This document shows, piece by piece, positions 31,802 through 41,185 of a stretch of 64,000 nt of DNA. The DNA is from Tribonema minus. Taxonomy: Eukaryota; Sar; Xanthophyceae; Tribonematales; Tribonemataceae. Numbering within the stretch: position 1 is the stretch's first letter; each line of letters starts with the position of its first letter. The translations under genes and the position numbers were made by a program. The notes under the pieces were generated by a model. That model did not search any database. It worked only from the letters and a program-made list of their open reading frames with translations, and was not told the DNA's origin. The stretch lies in NCBI GenBank assembly GCA_017506865.1, contig JAFCMP010000021.1, positions 248,001-312,000 of the forward strand, in the 5' to 3' direction.

Positions 31802-32599
31802 ATGCCGGACGAGGACCTGGCTCGCGTGGAGCTGCAGGGGCTGGAGGACTCTCCGGTCTGGCAGATGCTCTGGCCGACCAACGGTTTCCAGATGAGCACT
31901 TGGCAGCAGCGTTATGCATCTGTGTTTGAAAATGATGAAGTTTACGCATTCGCTCGCGCATACGCGAGAGGAGAGCGATTTGGGCGCGTGGACGACAATG
32001 TTGCCGAGTTTTTTCGCTTCGCCATGTGCGACTGGAGGGACCAGGCATCATTCGTTCGATCTCTCCAAGTCAAAAACTACATTGAGGCTTTCGTAGAGGA
32101 TCAGGAGTATTACCACCCGGCAGTGGAACTCTTGGAGCACCTCGACGACATTGCGAGTAACAACACCGACTTCCCGTGGGTGAATGTTTATGACAAAGCT
32201 TCAGAGTTCATGGCCGCTCCACCAGGAGCCGACGCAGTCCTCTCGCTTGCGTGGAGGCACACAGATTTTGGCTGCGACTATGATGACCTGGATACTCAAG
32301 ACATCGTTGGCGAGCTCGTGAAGTGCTGCAACATTTGTCCAGGTTATGATCCGTGCTCGAAGAACATTGTAGATTGCACAAAATTAGTGGCAATGTTGTT
32401 CGGATGCTCGACAAGCGATAATGTGGAGAGGGTCATGCAAATGAGACCATGGACAAAAGACGCAATACGCGGTGCCCGCGTGCACATTCAGGCCTTGGAG
32501 GTTCAGCTATCAGAGATGGACCTTGACCGGCGCGATTACCGAGATTACGCAAACCACATGGCCAGAGTCCAAAAGGTGCTTTTGAAAAATTGTAAATAA
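31802..32599 (+). CDS. hypothetical protein
   Basis: 265 residues from ATG 31802 (MPDEDLARVELQ). Acidic and mostly helical, with Cys residues clustered at about residues 178-194 (KCCNICPGYDPCSK). The C-terminal ~40 residues are a charged helix. No family is recognised. It ends 60 bases before the first repeat cluster. Confidence 0.6.
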   Translation: MPDEDLARVELQGLEDSPVWQMLWPTNGFQMSTWQQRYASVFENDEVYAFARAYARGERFGRVDDNVAEFFRFAMCDWRDQASFVRSLQVKNYIEAFVEDQEYYHPAVELLEHLDDIASNNTDFPWVNVYDKASEFMAAPPGADAVLSLAWRHTDFGCDYDDLDTQDIVGELVKCCNICPGYDPCSKNIVDCTKLVAMLFGCSTSDNVERVMQMRPWTKDAIRGARVHIQALEVQLSEMDLDRRDYRDYANHMARVQKVLLKNCK

Positions 32600-32654
32600 A
32601 TCATTTCACATGCTCTGATGCTTATTCTGCAACTGTCTTATCTCGTTTATCGCA

Positions 32655-33540
32655 TTTATTGCATATTATGCAGCATCATGAACCAGTAGGGTACGTGGTG
32701 ACGATGGGAGGTTCAAGGCTCACCTACATGGTCATTCACCCTAAAGGGTTTGAATTATGTACTACAAGTTTACTTCTTACTTCAACAGTCTGTACTTTGC
32801 AATCCGGTACTGCCAGGAATACTTTTCAGAGCGGCTGACCCAAAATCGGACAGGTACGACCCTTAGCAGATTTTAGTAAATCACGCAAATATTATGTAGC
32901 ATCATGTACCGGCAGGGTGAGTGGTGACTATCGGAGGTTCAAGGCGTTCCTACATGGTGACTGACCCTAAAGGGTATGTATTCTGTTACTAAATATAATT
33001 TGAAGTTTACTTCTTACTTCAACTGTCTGTACTTTGCAATCCGGTACTGCCAGAAATACTTTTCAGAGCGGCTGACCCAAAATCGGACAGGTACGACCCT
33101 TAGCAGATTTTCGTAAATCACGCAAATATTATGGAGCATCATGTACCGGTAGGGTGAGTGGTGACTATCGGAGGTTCAAGGCTCCCCTACATGGTTACTG
33201 ACCCTAAAGGGTATGTATTCTGTACTAAATATGATTTGAAGTTTACTTCTTACTTCAACAGTCTGTACTTTGCAATCCGGTACTGCCAGAAATACTTTTC
33301 AGAGAGGCTGACCCAAAATCGGACAGGTGCGACCCTTAGCAGATTTTCGTAAATCACTCAAATATTATGTAGCATCATACACCGGTAGGGTGAGTGGTGA
33401 CTATCGGAGGTCCAAGGCTCCCCTACATGGTTACTGACCCTAAAGGGTATGTATCTTGAAAATAGTATAATTTGAAGTTTACTTCTTACTTCAACAGTCT
33501 TTACTTTGCAATCCGGTACCAGAAATACTTTTCAGAGCCC
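32655..33540 (+). repeat. repeat cluster A: four copies of a ~235-bp repeat
   Basis: Four direct copies, with GCAATCCGGTAC landmarks at about 32,800, 33,040, 33,275 and 33,510. Each contains a tRNA T-arm-like core (GGAGGTTCAAGGCTCC or a variant) followed by CCTACATGGT, TGACCCTAAAGGGT, AAGTTTACTTCTTACTTCAA and CTGACCCAAAATCGGACAGG. The same unit occurs eleven times in opposite orientation at 51.2-53.9 kb. From 33,541 to 33,947 the DNA is non-coding, with a degenerate unit fragment at 33,800-33,870 and a CGGGGTCCCAGCTCC phrase at 33,540 also found near 61,330. Confidence 0.9.
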
Positions 33541-33947
33541 GGGGTCCCAGCTCCGTATATAGTGGACCCTCCTCCGCGACGCCCTAAACCCATTACACCC
33601 CCGACTCCTATTAAGACCTATCACCAACACCCCGACCTACTTCAGTACATTTTGCACAGATTGGTCGCTTTGTACACTAGTGCACTGCAGGGTTGATGTA
33701 AGGGGCCAAACAGGTTTTGGGGTTTCCATTCACAAAGTACACACCCACCATCGTCGCGGAGGCAGCGGTCAAGGGGTTGGAGCTGAGACCCCGAGTTTCA
33801 GAGCGGCTGACTCAAAATTTCCTTGAAGGGTTTGAATCTGTACTAAATAAATTTGAAGTTTGCTGTTGACAAGCACAGAAGCACTGTAGGATAAAACCAC
33901 CATTTGGAACGTGGGCCACAATATGTCAATGACATGTAACGAGAAAC

Positions 33948-34214
33948 ATGCTTTTAGAGGCCGAAATTGGACTGCTGGTCTTCATCATCGTGATTATCAC
34001 CTCCACCAGTGTTATTGCAGTGGTGGCGGCGCTTAGTGTTGTATTCGCGTGGAATGCTTATGCGGGCGCTATTCTCATTCTCTTTATATGCAAAAAACGG
34101 CGTCAGCACTGCAGTTGCCCAGCTGCCAGAACAGGCCAGGCGGGTGCAATTCTCCGTCCAGCCACAGCCCTGATTCTGCGCGTGAATTGCTGTAACCTCG
34201 TCAGCCCCGGATAG
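33948..34214 (+). CDS. small membrane protein, tentative
   Basis: 88 residues from ATG 33948. The first half is almost wholly hydrophobic (IGLLVFIIVIITSTSVIAVV, then an AYAGAILILFI helix), giving two predicted membrane helices. The tail is basic and Cys-containing. No family is recognised. It follows the repeat cluster and could be a chance hydrophobic frame. Confidence 0.35.
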   Translation: MLLEAEIGLLVFIIVIITSTSVIAVVAALSVVFAWNAYAGAILILFICKKRRQHCSCPAARTGQAGAILRPATALILRVNCCNLVSPG

Positions 34215-34423
34215 GCGAGAGGCGGTGGGGGTGGGGGATGATGGAGGTTGGTACAGTGAGTTAACGCTGGTTATCGCTTTGTTGTTATGGTGCATTACAC
34301 CCATGGCCTAGAGCATGGTAATCAAATGGAAACCTGCCACTCATATCGGCTCGTTGATACGCAATGGCAAACAACAGCAGACAGACCAGAATAGAGGAGG
34401 GCTAAATTTTTGTATTGATGGCT

Positions 34424-34840
34424 TCAGAACACAATGTCATTGTAGCAATCCTCAGGGTGCGCCTGGTAGACCTCACTGAATTTCTTGCGCCCTCCGAGCG
34501 ACATGTAGTGGGTGTGCGAGGCCCGGGCATACTGTTTAGCCGTTGAGATGCGGCCGCGATATACACGAGGATCTCTGCACCCCCACGATGGGCGACCCAG
34601 CTTGTTGCCGATGAGCTGCACATATGTGGTGCTGTAGCCACCGATCTGCCACGCGTATGGGCCTCTCGGGATCTTTGTCGTCAACTCCTTGAGGCAGTAT
34701 ATTGTGACCCCGACACCGTCAATGGTCACATTCCATTCTGCACGGCAGTCAAGGCAGGGGCTATTCTGCTCGCCAAATGCGGCAACAAGGTCGGCATACG
34801 TAGCCAGCACATAACCCTGTGGAAGTCGGGATGACATCAT
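34424..34840 (-). CDS. hypothetical protein
   Basis: 139 residues from ATG 34840 (MMSSRLPQGYVLATYADLVA). It is a mixed alpha/beta sequence with CLDCRAEWNV and an aromatic-rich C-terminal half (GYSTTYVQLIGNKL). No family is recognised. A GGGATTCG minisatellite lies directly upstream and may belong to its promoter region. Confidence 0.55.
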   Translation of the reverse strand: MMSSRLPQGYVLATYADLVAAFGEQNSPCLDCRAEWNVTIDGVGVTIYCLKELTTKIPRGPYAWQIGGYSTTYVQLIGNKLGRPSWGCRDPRVYRGRISTAKQYARASHTHYMSLGGRKKFSEVYQAHPEDCYNDIVF

Positions 34841-34876
34841 CTTGCTGTAGACGTGTGTGTGACAGGGCAGCTGATT

Positions 34877-34968
34877 ATGGGGATTTGGGGATTTGGGGAT
34901 TCGGAGATTCCGGGATTCGGGGATTCAGGATTCGGGGGATTCGGGGATTCGGGGATGCGGAGATTTGG
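34877..34968 (-). repeat. GGGATTCG / GGGATTTG minisatellite
   Basis: About eleven 8-9-bp units (GGGGATTTG, GGGATTCG, AGATTCCG) upstream of the divergent gene starting at 34,840. On that gene's strand the word is CGAATCCC, close to the AGATTC/CGAATCT repeats upstream of other genes in the window. Confidence 0.8.
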
Positions 34969-35159
34969 TGCAGGTCATGTGGACTCGGCAACGGTGGAGA
35001 TTCGCGCAAAAGAACTGGTTATAGGATTTGCGAATGGGGGATTCACACCAGCATCTCTTCTGGCGCCAGGGAGTCATGCTGTCTGTGCTATGACCGCTTC
35101 ACATACCCACCCGCCTGTCGGAAACAATGCGCAGCATAACAACTTCCATGTGGTGGAGA

Positions 35160-35350
35160 CTTGAATCTCCAGTATCCGGCACTCTGGTTCACATGTCACA
35201 TGCATGTGTAAACACCACATTCATGATCTTCTTCTGACCATGACTTGAACCTCCAATATCCACCACTCACCCTACTGGTTCAGGTTCATCATACAGAGAT
35301 GTCAAATGTATGTGTAATCACCATATTCATGATCTTTTTCTGACCATAAT
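35160..35350 (-). repeat. two tandem tRNA-T-arm-like elements
   Basis: Two imperfect ~125-bp copies share ATTCATGATCTTCTTCTGACC and contain, on the minus strand, GGAGATTCAAGTCTCC (about 35,163-35,178) and GGAGGTTCAAGTCATGG (about 35,239-35,255). The second is preceded by AGTAGGGTGAGTGGTGG, the same core as in the 235-bp repeats. A T-arm-like hairpin is clear in the first and degenerate in the second. Confidence 0.55.
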
Positions 35351-35371
35351 AACTGCCATTAGGTGCTGCGC

Positions 35372-35685
35372 ATGAACTCGGACTCTCGATTTTCGTACAA
35401 TGACATTGACATCAGCGAGGTGACCCCCATTTTTTCGCAGCTGGGATATACGTCTACAATATGTCGGGGTGAGAATGGAACACACGGGCCGCACTGAAGG
35501 TACTTCTTGAAATATCTATGGGGCAGTACAATAACCCACTTTCAGCACCTGAGGGAGCCAGACGGTTCATAAACAGGTTCAGTCTAGACTATGTTGCGAA
35601 AACGGTCGCTACAGAAGACGTCTTCCGATCCCTGGACGACAGTCAAGGGAACAGCAGGCCTGAGCCCCGTACAGATCTGCTGTGA
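35372..35685 (+). pseudogene. short broken coding sequence
   Basis: ATG 35372 opens a 41-codon frame (MNSDSRFSYNDIDISEV) to a stop. A second frame then reads as real protein (KVLLEISMGQYNNPLSAP, FINRFSLDYVAKTVATEDVF) to TGA 35,683-35,685. A frameshift at about 35,470-35,490 would join them. No family is recognised. Sequence from 35,686 to 35,893 shows no further supported gene. Confidence 0.35.
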
Positions 35686-35893
35686 CAACTTATAGTGACA
35701 ATTCCCTTTTCTTTTGTGTGACCGTGGTATCACTTTCATAGCAGCCGTGGCGTTGACCGTAGGAGCCAGCGCTGCAATATTTGGGGGGTGGCAGTACAGG
35801 TTTCCGAATAGTATATGTGATTTGCACAGCGAGATTCGTGCCCGATTTCGGGATATACTGTTGATATACATTAAAGTATATAAATCTCACAAG

Positions 35894-35930
35894 AGATTCA
35901 AGTTCAAGTTCAGATTCAGATTCAGATTCG
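35894..35930 (+). promoter_or_regulatory. AGATTCA repeats upstream of the cyclin gene
   Basis: Consecutive 6-bp AGATTC/AAGTTC units directly before ATG 35933, themselves preceded by TATA-rich sequence (GTATATAAATC at about 35,876-35,886). Similar repeats occur upstream of other genes in the window. Confidence 0.5.
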
Positions 35931-35932
35931 GC

Positions 35933-36916
35933 ATGAATAAACTCAGTATATCATTACCTTCCGTACTGACCTCATTGAGATCACTTCACTCATACAAACT
36001 ACACACGACGATGCGAGTCATCAGCAAGGCCGGACATCTGGCATGCTTTTCAAGCCTGCATTCGCGGAATCATGCAGAGTGTACCGGCGCCAAGAGCGTC
36101 CGCAAGAATACCCCTCGACAGGTAGCTCCGAGATCCGATCGGCATCAAGAGAAACAGCCTGAGCACGCGGACGCTTTTTCGGAATATGAACATGACACAT
36201 ACAGCAGACACAAGGAGCTGGAGGTGATGTACGCTCCTCGAAAGGGTACTGGCATATCACCCAGCAGGCGCTGCGGACTGTTCGACTGGATCATGGCAGC
36301 ACGCAAACGCCTGATGCTTGAGCCATCTACGCTCCATATGGCTTTCAGCATAGCCGACCGCTTCTGCGCAGTAGATCGTGTCGACGACACAGAGCTCAGG
36401 TTGTTCGGTGCAGCGGCCTTGATGATAGCCTGCAAGTACGAGGAGACGGTGGTGCACTCGGTTCGTACGTATGTGTACATATGCGACATGTCATACCACA
36501 AACTGGAATTGATCGATATGGAGAGGCGAATATTGGAGCGGCTGGAGTACCGTCTCACAGTGCCGACGACGTACACGTTCATGGCATATGCCATGAGGGA
36601 CACGAGCGGCACGCCTGCGCAGCTCAAGAGAGCCAGACGATATGCTGAATCAGCTCTGCGAGACCATCGCACCTTGGCTCACTTGCCCTCTGAGATAGCA
36701 GCTGCCGCCATTTACCTCTCCAGGGCTCAAGACGTTGGACACGTGCAGGCACAGAAGACCGCACTGAACGGGATGTGCTCCGTGTCACACGTAGCCCTCG
36801 CTCGGTCTGTGAACCACATGATCAAAGTGCTCGCCGGCGCGAAGGTGGATAGAGACAGTCAGTGCGCGCCGGTGACGAGTGACCACTTCCATCCCCTGCT
36901 TGTAGCAGCTTGCTAA
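35933..36916 (+). CDS. cyclin-like protein
   Basis: 327 residues from ATG 35933; ATG 36011 is an alternative start. After a basic head, the cyclin box begins around residue 110: LFDWIMAARKRLMLEPSTLH corresponds to the 'R.iLvDWl..v...f.l...Tl' opening of A/B-type cyclins. It continues with FSIADRFCA, then LRLFGAAALMIACKYEET, then MERRILERLEYRLTVPTTYTF. A second, less conserved fold half (LPSEIAAAAIYLSRAQ) follows. The expected Lys/Glu pair that contacts the kinase is visible in CKYEE. It presumably binds a host cyclin-dependent kinase to push the cell cycle (inference). AGATTC repeats and a TATA-like box lie directly upstream. Confidence 0.85.
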   Translation: MNKLSISLPSVLTSLRSLHSYKLHTTMRVISKAGHLACFSSLHSRNHAECTGAKSVRKNTPRQVAPRSDRHQEKQPEHADAFSEYEHDTYSRHKELEVMYAPRKGTGISPSRRCGLFDWIMAARKRLMLEPSTLHMAFSIADRFCAVDRVDDTELRLFGAAALMIACKYEETVVHSVRTYVYICDMSYHKLELIDMERRILERLEYRLTVPTTYTFMAYAMRDTSGTPAQLKRARRYAESALRDHRTLAHLPSEIAAAAIYLSRAQDVGHVQAQKTALNGMCSVSHVALARSVNHMIKVLAGAKVDRDSQCAPVTSDHFHPLLVAAC

Positions 36917-36923
36917 TACACTT

Positions 36924-37676
36924 TCAGTGACCGATGACCTGGTTGAATGTATCGAATGCCCTGCCTCCATGCCCAGCCCTCACATAGCTCTCCTTCGCTG
37001 GCATGATCGCAAATGTGATTTCCTTGAAGACGCCGTGCACGCGCTCGACTTCAGTCTTGAAAATGGCTGCCACATCCTCCACCGGCATGCCCCAGGCTCC
37101 AGTCCCCCACGCTCCCAACACCAAGCTGTCATGGCCGTACGTGTATGCTACTTGCAGCACCAGACGCACCTTGTCCGTGAAGATGAGCGCATCACCATCG
37201 CTGAGATGTCCGTCGGGACACTCAGGTCGCTTGATAGCAGGGCACGCTACCAACGCTACTGTGAAAGGCGCACACGGTGCCCAATCACTATTTTCAGACT
37301 CCTTGAAGACCGTGACCGACGGTGAGTAGATCGCTTCAGAATTGCCCAAGGGGTAGAAACTTTGGGAGAGTGTGTTACAGTAGGCACTGCGTCTTGCGAT
37401 GCTCTCCTCCTGCGCCCCGGATCCCTGCGCCACGTACCCTAGTGAGAAATTATCGTCAGAAAAGTTGAGTAGCAAAGGGTTTAGGCCGTACTGCTGCATC
37501 CTGAGTCCCGCATCGAGTGTATCTGCTTGACACACCACCACACGAGTGTTATCGAATCGTGTTCCGAGTGTCACGGACGGATCATAGTGCACCTTCACAC
37601 TAGGAGGACTCTTCAGACCCTTGGCGAACCTCTTGGTGTCATGCCAAACTTCAACACGTCTCTGGAAGATGTTCAT
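36924..37676 (-). CDS. PARG-like poly(ADP-ribose) glycohydrolase (macrodomain, TIGR02452/DUF2263 type)
   Basis: 250 residues from ATG 37676 (MNIFQRRVEVWHDTKRFA). Key segments appear in family order: a strand LLLNFSDDN, the loop SGAQEESIARRSAYC (the family's 'GA.AQEEsLaRrS' catalytic Glu-Glu motif), YSPSVTVFKE, a strand VALVACPAIKRPE, and LVLGAWGTGAWG with VAAIFKTEVERVHGVF. The Gly-Gly-Gly that usually precedes the loop is replaced by SLGYVAQG, which is unusual. It should remove ADP-ribose chains and so could counter host ADP-ribosylation responses (inference). It ends 7 bases from the convergent cyclin gene. Confidence 0.85.
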   Translation of the reverse strand: MNIFQRRVEVWHDTKRFAKGLKSPPSVKVHYDPSVTLGTRFDNTRVVVCQADTLDAGLRMQQYGLNPLLLNFSDDNFSLGYVAQGSGAQEESIARRSAYCNTLSQSFYPLGNSEAIYSPSVTVFKESENSDWAPCAPFTVALVACPAIKRPECPDGHLSDGDALIFTDKVRLVLQVAYTYGHDSLVLGAWGTGAWGMPVEDVAAIFKTEVERVHGVFKEITFAIMPAKESYVRAGHGGRAFDTFNQVIGH

Positions 37677-37735
37677 TGTTATATTGTGAATGTGTGCTCC
37701 TAAAATTAATGCACGCTCAGTAACGTGCTAGTTGC

Positions 37736-37939
37736 ATGTCACATACAAACGTTTCAGTAAGAGTGCTCATGGAAAAAGACGAGACAGAGCTCACCGCATT
37801 CATACTGCTATGCAGAACCGAGATGAGAAAGAACATGTCGCACAAGGATGCCCTACGCGAGGAGGCGCTGGCCCTCATGCAAGCCAACATGCGAGCGCAG
37901 AATGCACACGCGCAAACGTGTCCTTGCAACTATGAGTAA
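37736..37939 (+). CDS. small charged protein
   Basis: 67 residues from ATG 37736 (MSHTNVSVRVLMEKDETE). Helical and Ala/Met/Glu-rich, ending in CPCNYE. Tightly spaced: its stop is 21 bases before the asparagine synthetase start. No family is recognised. Confidence 0.55.
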   Translation: MSHTNVSVRVLMEKDETELTAFILLCRTEMRKNMSHKDALREEALALMQANMRAQNAHAQTCPCNYE

Positions 37940-37960
37940 AATATTTGCGGTATTCCAAAC

Positions 37961-39643
37961 ATGTGCGGCATTCTGTTCCACTCGTGCGCCGCCGGCGACA
38001 CCCTGCGTGCTGACGCTGTCCGAGATGCAGCTGAGCTCATACAGCACCGCGGACCCGACGGGATGAGTACTCAGTACTACACCATAGGCGCCGGTGGTAA
38101 GAATGCGCGCAAGTGCGTCATGAGCTTCTGCCGTCTGGCCATCATTAACTTAAGTGTGTCGGGCATGCAACCATTCACACTCGGCCCCAGGAGGCTGATA
38201 TGCAACGGCGAAATCTACAATTACAAGGAGCTGCAGCGGGAGCTGGGTGTGAAGAACCTCAAGTCAGATGTTGATATCATCCTGCACATGCTGGTCAATG
38301 ACCGGCACGGAGAATGTCTCGCCGACATGATGCGCTCGGCGTGTCAAAAACTGGACGGGGACTTTGCCTTTGTGACGACAGAAGACGTGACAGGTGAGGT
38401 GATGGCCGCACGCGACTGCGTGGGAGTGAGACCGCTGTTCTACGGCACGGTGAATGGCGCCATCGTCAGCTTCGCATCCGAGGCCAAGGCCCTGGTGGAT
38501 CTGTGCGACTCTGTAGCTGTCTTCCCGCCGGGCCACTTCTGGACTAGCAGCACAGGCTTCTGTAGGTACATGGACGTATATCTCGCCCCCACCTCGGTAG
38601 CAGCTCTAGACACAGGCGCAGACTCCACGGATCGCTCCGTCATCGCTGCACTTCTCACAGATGCAGTGCGCAAACGCGTAGAGCACACCGACCGCCCCCT
38701 AGCCTTCCTGTGCAGCGGAGGGCTGGACAGCGCTCTGGTGGAGTCCATCGCGGAGCGCATGTACCCCGACCGCGACCTGCACGCGTTCAGCATTGAGTAT
38801 TGCGACCAGTCCATCAGCGAGGACGCGCTGTACGCGACAGAGCTGTTGAAGCGACTGCCGCATGTGCAGCACACACGCGTTCAGCTCACGAAGGCAGATA
38901 TAGCGGAGTCGCTAGAGGAGATCGTAAGAGTTTGCGAGACGCCGGACACGACGACGCTGCGAGCGGCAATGCCCATGTACCATTTGGCGCGCTACATCAG
39001 CGACAACACAGACTACAAGGTCATATTATCTGGTGAGGGCGCCGATGAGCTCTTCGCGGGCTACTACTACTTTTCCCGAGCTCCGCACGGGCATGCAGTC
39101 ACTCAGGAGACACGGCGGCTAGTGAAGAACACGCACATGTTCGATCTCCTCCGAGCTGACCGTTGCTTCGCAGCTCACGGCCTGGAGATCAGAGTACCGT
39201 TTTTGGATGTCCATCTCCTGAGGCACGTGCTGGCGACCCCCGGTGAGTGGCGCATGCACGAACACGGGTTGGAAAAGGCGTTGTTGCGCGACTCGTTCTA
39301 TGACGTCGAGCCATTAGAGGCGAGCGGCGTACTGCGCCGCGGCAAGATGCGGATGACTGACGGAGTAGGCAGCGGGATGGCGTCTTACATCGTCGACGTG
39401 CTGAATGATGTCCATCTGCCACAGAGTGACAGCGGTGCGGCGCACATCTCAGCAGAAGAAAAGCTGAGAGTGGAGAAGGAGAAGATGGCGCGCTGGTTCT
39501 TTGAATTCTATGAGGAAGGCAAGGGATCCCGGAACTGGGTCATCTCCCGGGACATGCCGGACTGGGCATCCGAAGAGCGAGAGTCACTACATCAGAAGGC
39601 GCCACCGATTTCTGTGGGGGGGTGCGCTGCTTTGTGGTGGTAG
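37961..39643 (+). CDS. asnB: glutamine-hydrolysing asparagine synthetase
   Basis: 560 residues, the family's usual length. MCGILFHS provides the N-terminal catalytic Cys2 of the class II glutamine amidotransferase domain; IQHRGPDG, RLAIINLS, and ICNGEIYNY are its other signature strings. The synthetase domain carries the ATP-pyrophosphatase loop FLCSGGLDSALV (about residues 249-260), then SEYCDQ-like and DELFAGYYYFSRAP (about residues 365-378), and LEIRVPFLDVHLL. All motifs needed to make asparagine from aspartate, glutamine and ATP are present. Giant viruses including mimiviruses carry such genes, probably to adjust amino-acid or sugar/nitrogen supply during infection. Confidence 0.95.
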   Translation: MCGILFHSCAAGDTLRADAVRDAAELIQHRGPDGMSTQYYTIGAGGKNARKCVMSFCRLAIINLSVSGMQPFTLGPRRLICNGEIYNYKELQRELGVKNLKSDVDIILHMLVNDRHGECLADMMRSACQKLDGDFAFVTTEDVTGEVMAARDCVGVRPLFYGTVNGAIVSFASEAKALVDLCDSVAVFPPGHFWTSSTGFCRYMDVYLAPTSVAALDTGADSTDRSVIAALLTDAVRKRVEHTDRPLAFLCSGGLDSALVESIAERMYPDRDLHAFSIEYCDQSISEDALYATELLKRLPHVQHTRVQLTKADIAESLEEIVRVCETPDTTTLRAAMPMYHLARYISDNTDYKVILSGEGADELFAGYYYFSRAPHGHAVTQETRRLVKNTHMFDLLRADRCFAAHGLEIRVPFLDVHLLRHVLATPGEWRMHEHGLEKALLRDSFYDVEPLEASGVLRRGKMRMTDGVGSGMASYIVDVLNDVHLPQSDSGAAHISAEEKLRVEKEKMARWFFEFYEEGKGSRNWVISRDMPDWASEERESLHQKAPPISVGGCAALWW

Positions 39644-39648
39644 TGCAA

Positions 39649-39876
39649 TCACACCATATCGAACTCGCGTCCGCAAGTGATGCATCTGGGGGCCACATAT
39701 GCTGGAGTCGTGCAAGAGCAGCACACCCCTCTGGCGTAAACATCGTCGCCGTGGCACTCGTTGACGCAGTCTAATGACGGTATGAAAGCGCTGTCATTTC
39801 CTCTTACCTTCTGACCACAGACATCACAGTATGTACCCATCTCGTATACGAGGAGAAAATAATGGTAATCACACAT
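39649..39876 (-). CDS. small zinc-binding protein
   Basis: 75 residues from ATG 39876. Four Cys pairs are visible: YCDVCGQ, CVNEC, CCSCTTP and CITCGRE, which should bind two zinc ions. It lies 4 bases downstream of the oxygenase-like gene on the same strand, suggesting co-transcription, and converges on the asparagine synthetase. No family is recognised. Confidence 0.6.
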   Translation of the reverse strand: MCDYHYFLLVYEMGTYCDVCGQKVRGNDSAFIPSLDCVNECHGDDVYARGVCCSCTTPAYVAPRCITCGREFDMV

Positions 39877-39880
39877 GACA

Positions 39881-40951
39881 TCATGCAGGTGGATTGTTTT
39901 TGAGGCTCAGCAACACCTTTTTGGAATCGTCGGTCAGTAAGTGCTGCTTCTGGCTGAGAACCATGCCGTGCGCATCATGCGACTTTGTAGTGCAGAGCGT
40001 GCCGTGTGCGACTTCTCCAGCCACCATGATGCTCACCACCCTGTCCGCATTGAGAGACAATATGACGCGGCAGTCATACAAGCTGAAGCCGTAACCTGTC
40101 TGCGCGCTCGTTGAATTCCAACATATGTTCTCCACATCACCCTTGTCTCTGTGAGGCGGGGACGAGTACCCCCGCGACACTCCTGACATGAACGCGTAGC
40201 ACTTGTCAACCGGGAAACCAGGGAAGATGCCGGGGTGCACATCCTCAGCATTTCTAAGCTTGAAGCTTGCAACGGACGGGCTGAGTTGTCTCTCAATGTC
40301 AGTTAATAGCACTGCTGCATCTTCTATCGTCATGTGATCTGGAGGTTTCAGAGACAACGTAGACTTGTAGTATCGGGGAACATACGGCGGACGCGTCCTG
40401 ATTTTTTCAATGCCCAACACTTTTATGCCTTTACGAGACGCGAAACTCATGTCAGTACAGGCTTTATAAACAGAGGGTAAGGCTGATGCCATGTCTCGCA
40501 CAGAACTCATGTCGTTTCCGAGTGTGTACACGGCGAGTATGTGCAGTGAGCCTTCCTCTACTACCACGCTGCTGCAGCTTATCTCCACATGCCCCATAGC
40601 TGTCAGGGTCTTCATGTTCCACGTCTCCGGATTAGCCACATAGAAGTTGTACCCATCTGGCTTGTACATGTATTGCGGCAGGGATCTGTGGTAGTTGGTG
40701 TCCTGGTCACGGATATCAATCGCATCACGGTGTACCACGAGCAGTTGGTGGTTGTCGCGTACGAGCTCGGACAAAGCCGGGATTTGTGTACCTCCCTCTG
40801 AGCATGACCAGCTGAGATGGTTGAATATCTGAGAGTGAGTTGGAGTGCCCGCATCAATTTTGATGCCTATGTTCTGTGATGCTAAGAGTCTGGCCTCAGC
40901 AAAGTCACAATGTGTGGGTTCTGTAGCACTGTCAGGTTTACATGAATTCAT
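39881..40951 (-). CDS. 2OG-Fe(II) oxygenase-like protein
   Basis: The start is set at ATG 40951 (MNSCKPDSATEPTH), because a TATATATA box lies 15 bases upstream; the frame is open 39 codons further. This gives 356 residues. The C-terminal third has GYSSPPHRDKGDVENICW (HxD-like), FSLYDCRVILSLNADRVVSI and GEVAHGTLC, matching a dioxygenase H-x-D ... H order. The N-terminal ~200 residues have no recognised domain. The substrate is unknown. The assignment rests on motif order only. Confidence 0.5.
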   Translation of the reverse strand: MNSCKPDSATEPTHCDFAEARLLASQNIGIKIDAGTPTHSQIFNHLSWSCSEGGTQIPALSELVRDNHQLLVVHRDAIDIRDQDTNYHRSLPQYMYKPDGYNFYVANPETWNMKTLTAMGHVEISCSSVVVEEGSLHILAVYTLGNDMSSVRDMASALPSVYKACTDMSFASRKGIKVLGIEKIRTRPPYVPRYYKSTLSLKPPDHMTIEDAAVLLTDIERQLSPSVASFKLRNAEDVHPGIFPGFPVDKCYAFMSGVSRGYSSPPHRDKGDVENICWNSTSAQTGYGFSLYDCRVILSLNADRVVSIMVAGEVAHGTLCTTKSHDAHGMVLSQKQHLLTDDSKKVLLSLKNNPPA

Positions 40952-40965
40952 GAAAGCGTCGTCAC

Positions 40966-40975
40966 GTATATATAC
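40966..40975 (-). promoter_or_regulatory. TATATATA box of the oxygenase-like gene
   Basis: GTATATATAC (palindromic) is 15 bases upstream of the chosen ATG at 40,951 on the minus strand and supports that start over the longer open frame. Confidence 0.45.
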
Positions 40976-41024
40976 ACTAATGTGCATAATACTGAGCACA
41001 CAGCAGACGCGACCTGATCGTTGT

Positions 41025-41116
41025 AAGATTTCAAGATTCGCAGTGGATAAAGATTCGCAGTTGACCAAAAATCACAGTATATGAAGATTCGCGCTTCACA
41101 AAGATTCGCAGTTGAC
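41025..41116 (+). promoter_or_regulatory. AGATTCGC repeats upstream of the 41,186 gene
   Basis: Five spaced AGATTCGC-type words (one degenerate AGATTTC), three of them followed by AGTTGAC or AGTGGA. They lie between two divergent genes. The word is identical, in reverse complement, to the CGAATCT repeats at 49,240-49,333. Confidence 0.5.
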
Positions 41117-41185
41117 AGAGATACAAAGGATTTGTGTTTCAGTGAGCATCACACACGGAAAGGCCATCTGCGGAGTCAAGCGATA

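Noticed and set aside
35714-35932. N-terminal extension of the cyclin from TTG 35714
   Set aside because: It would run through the TATA-like box and the AGATTC repeats (giving FKFKFRFRFRF); ATG 35933 is more plausible.
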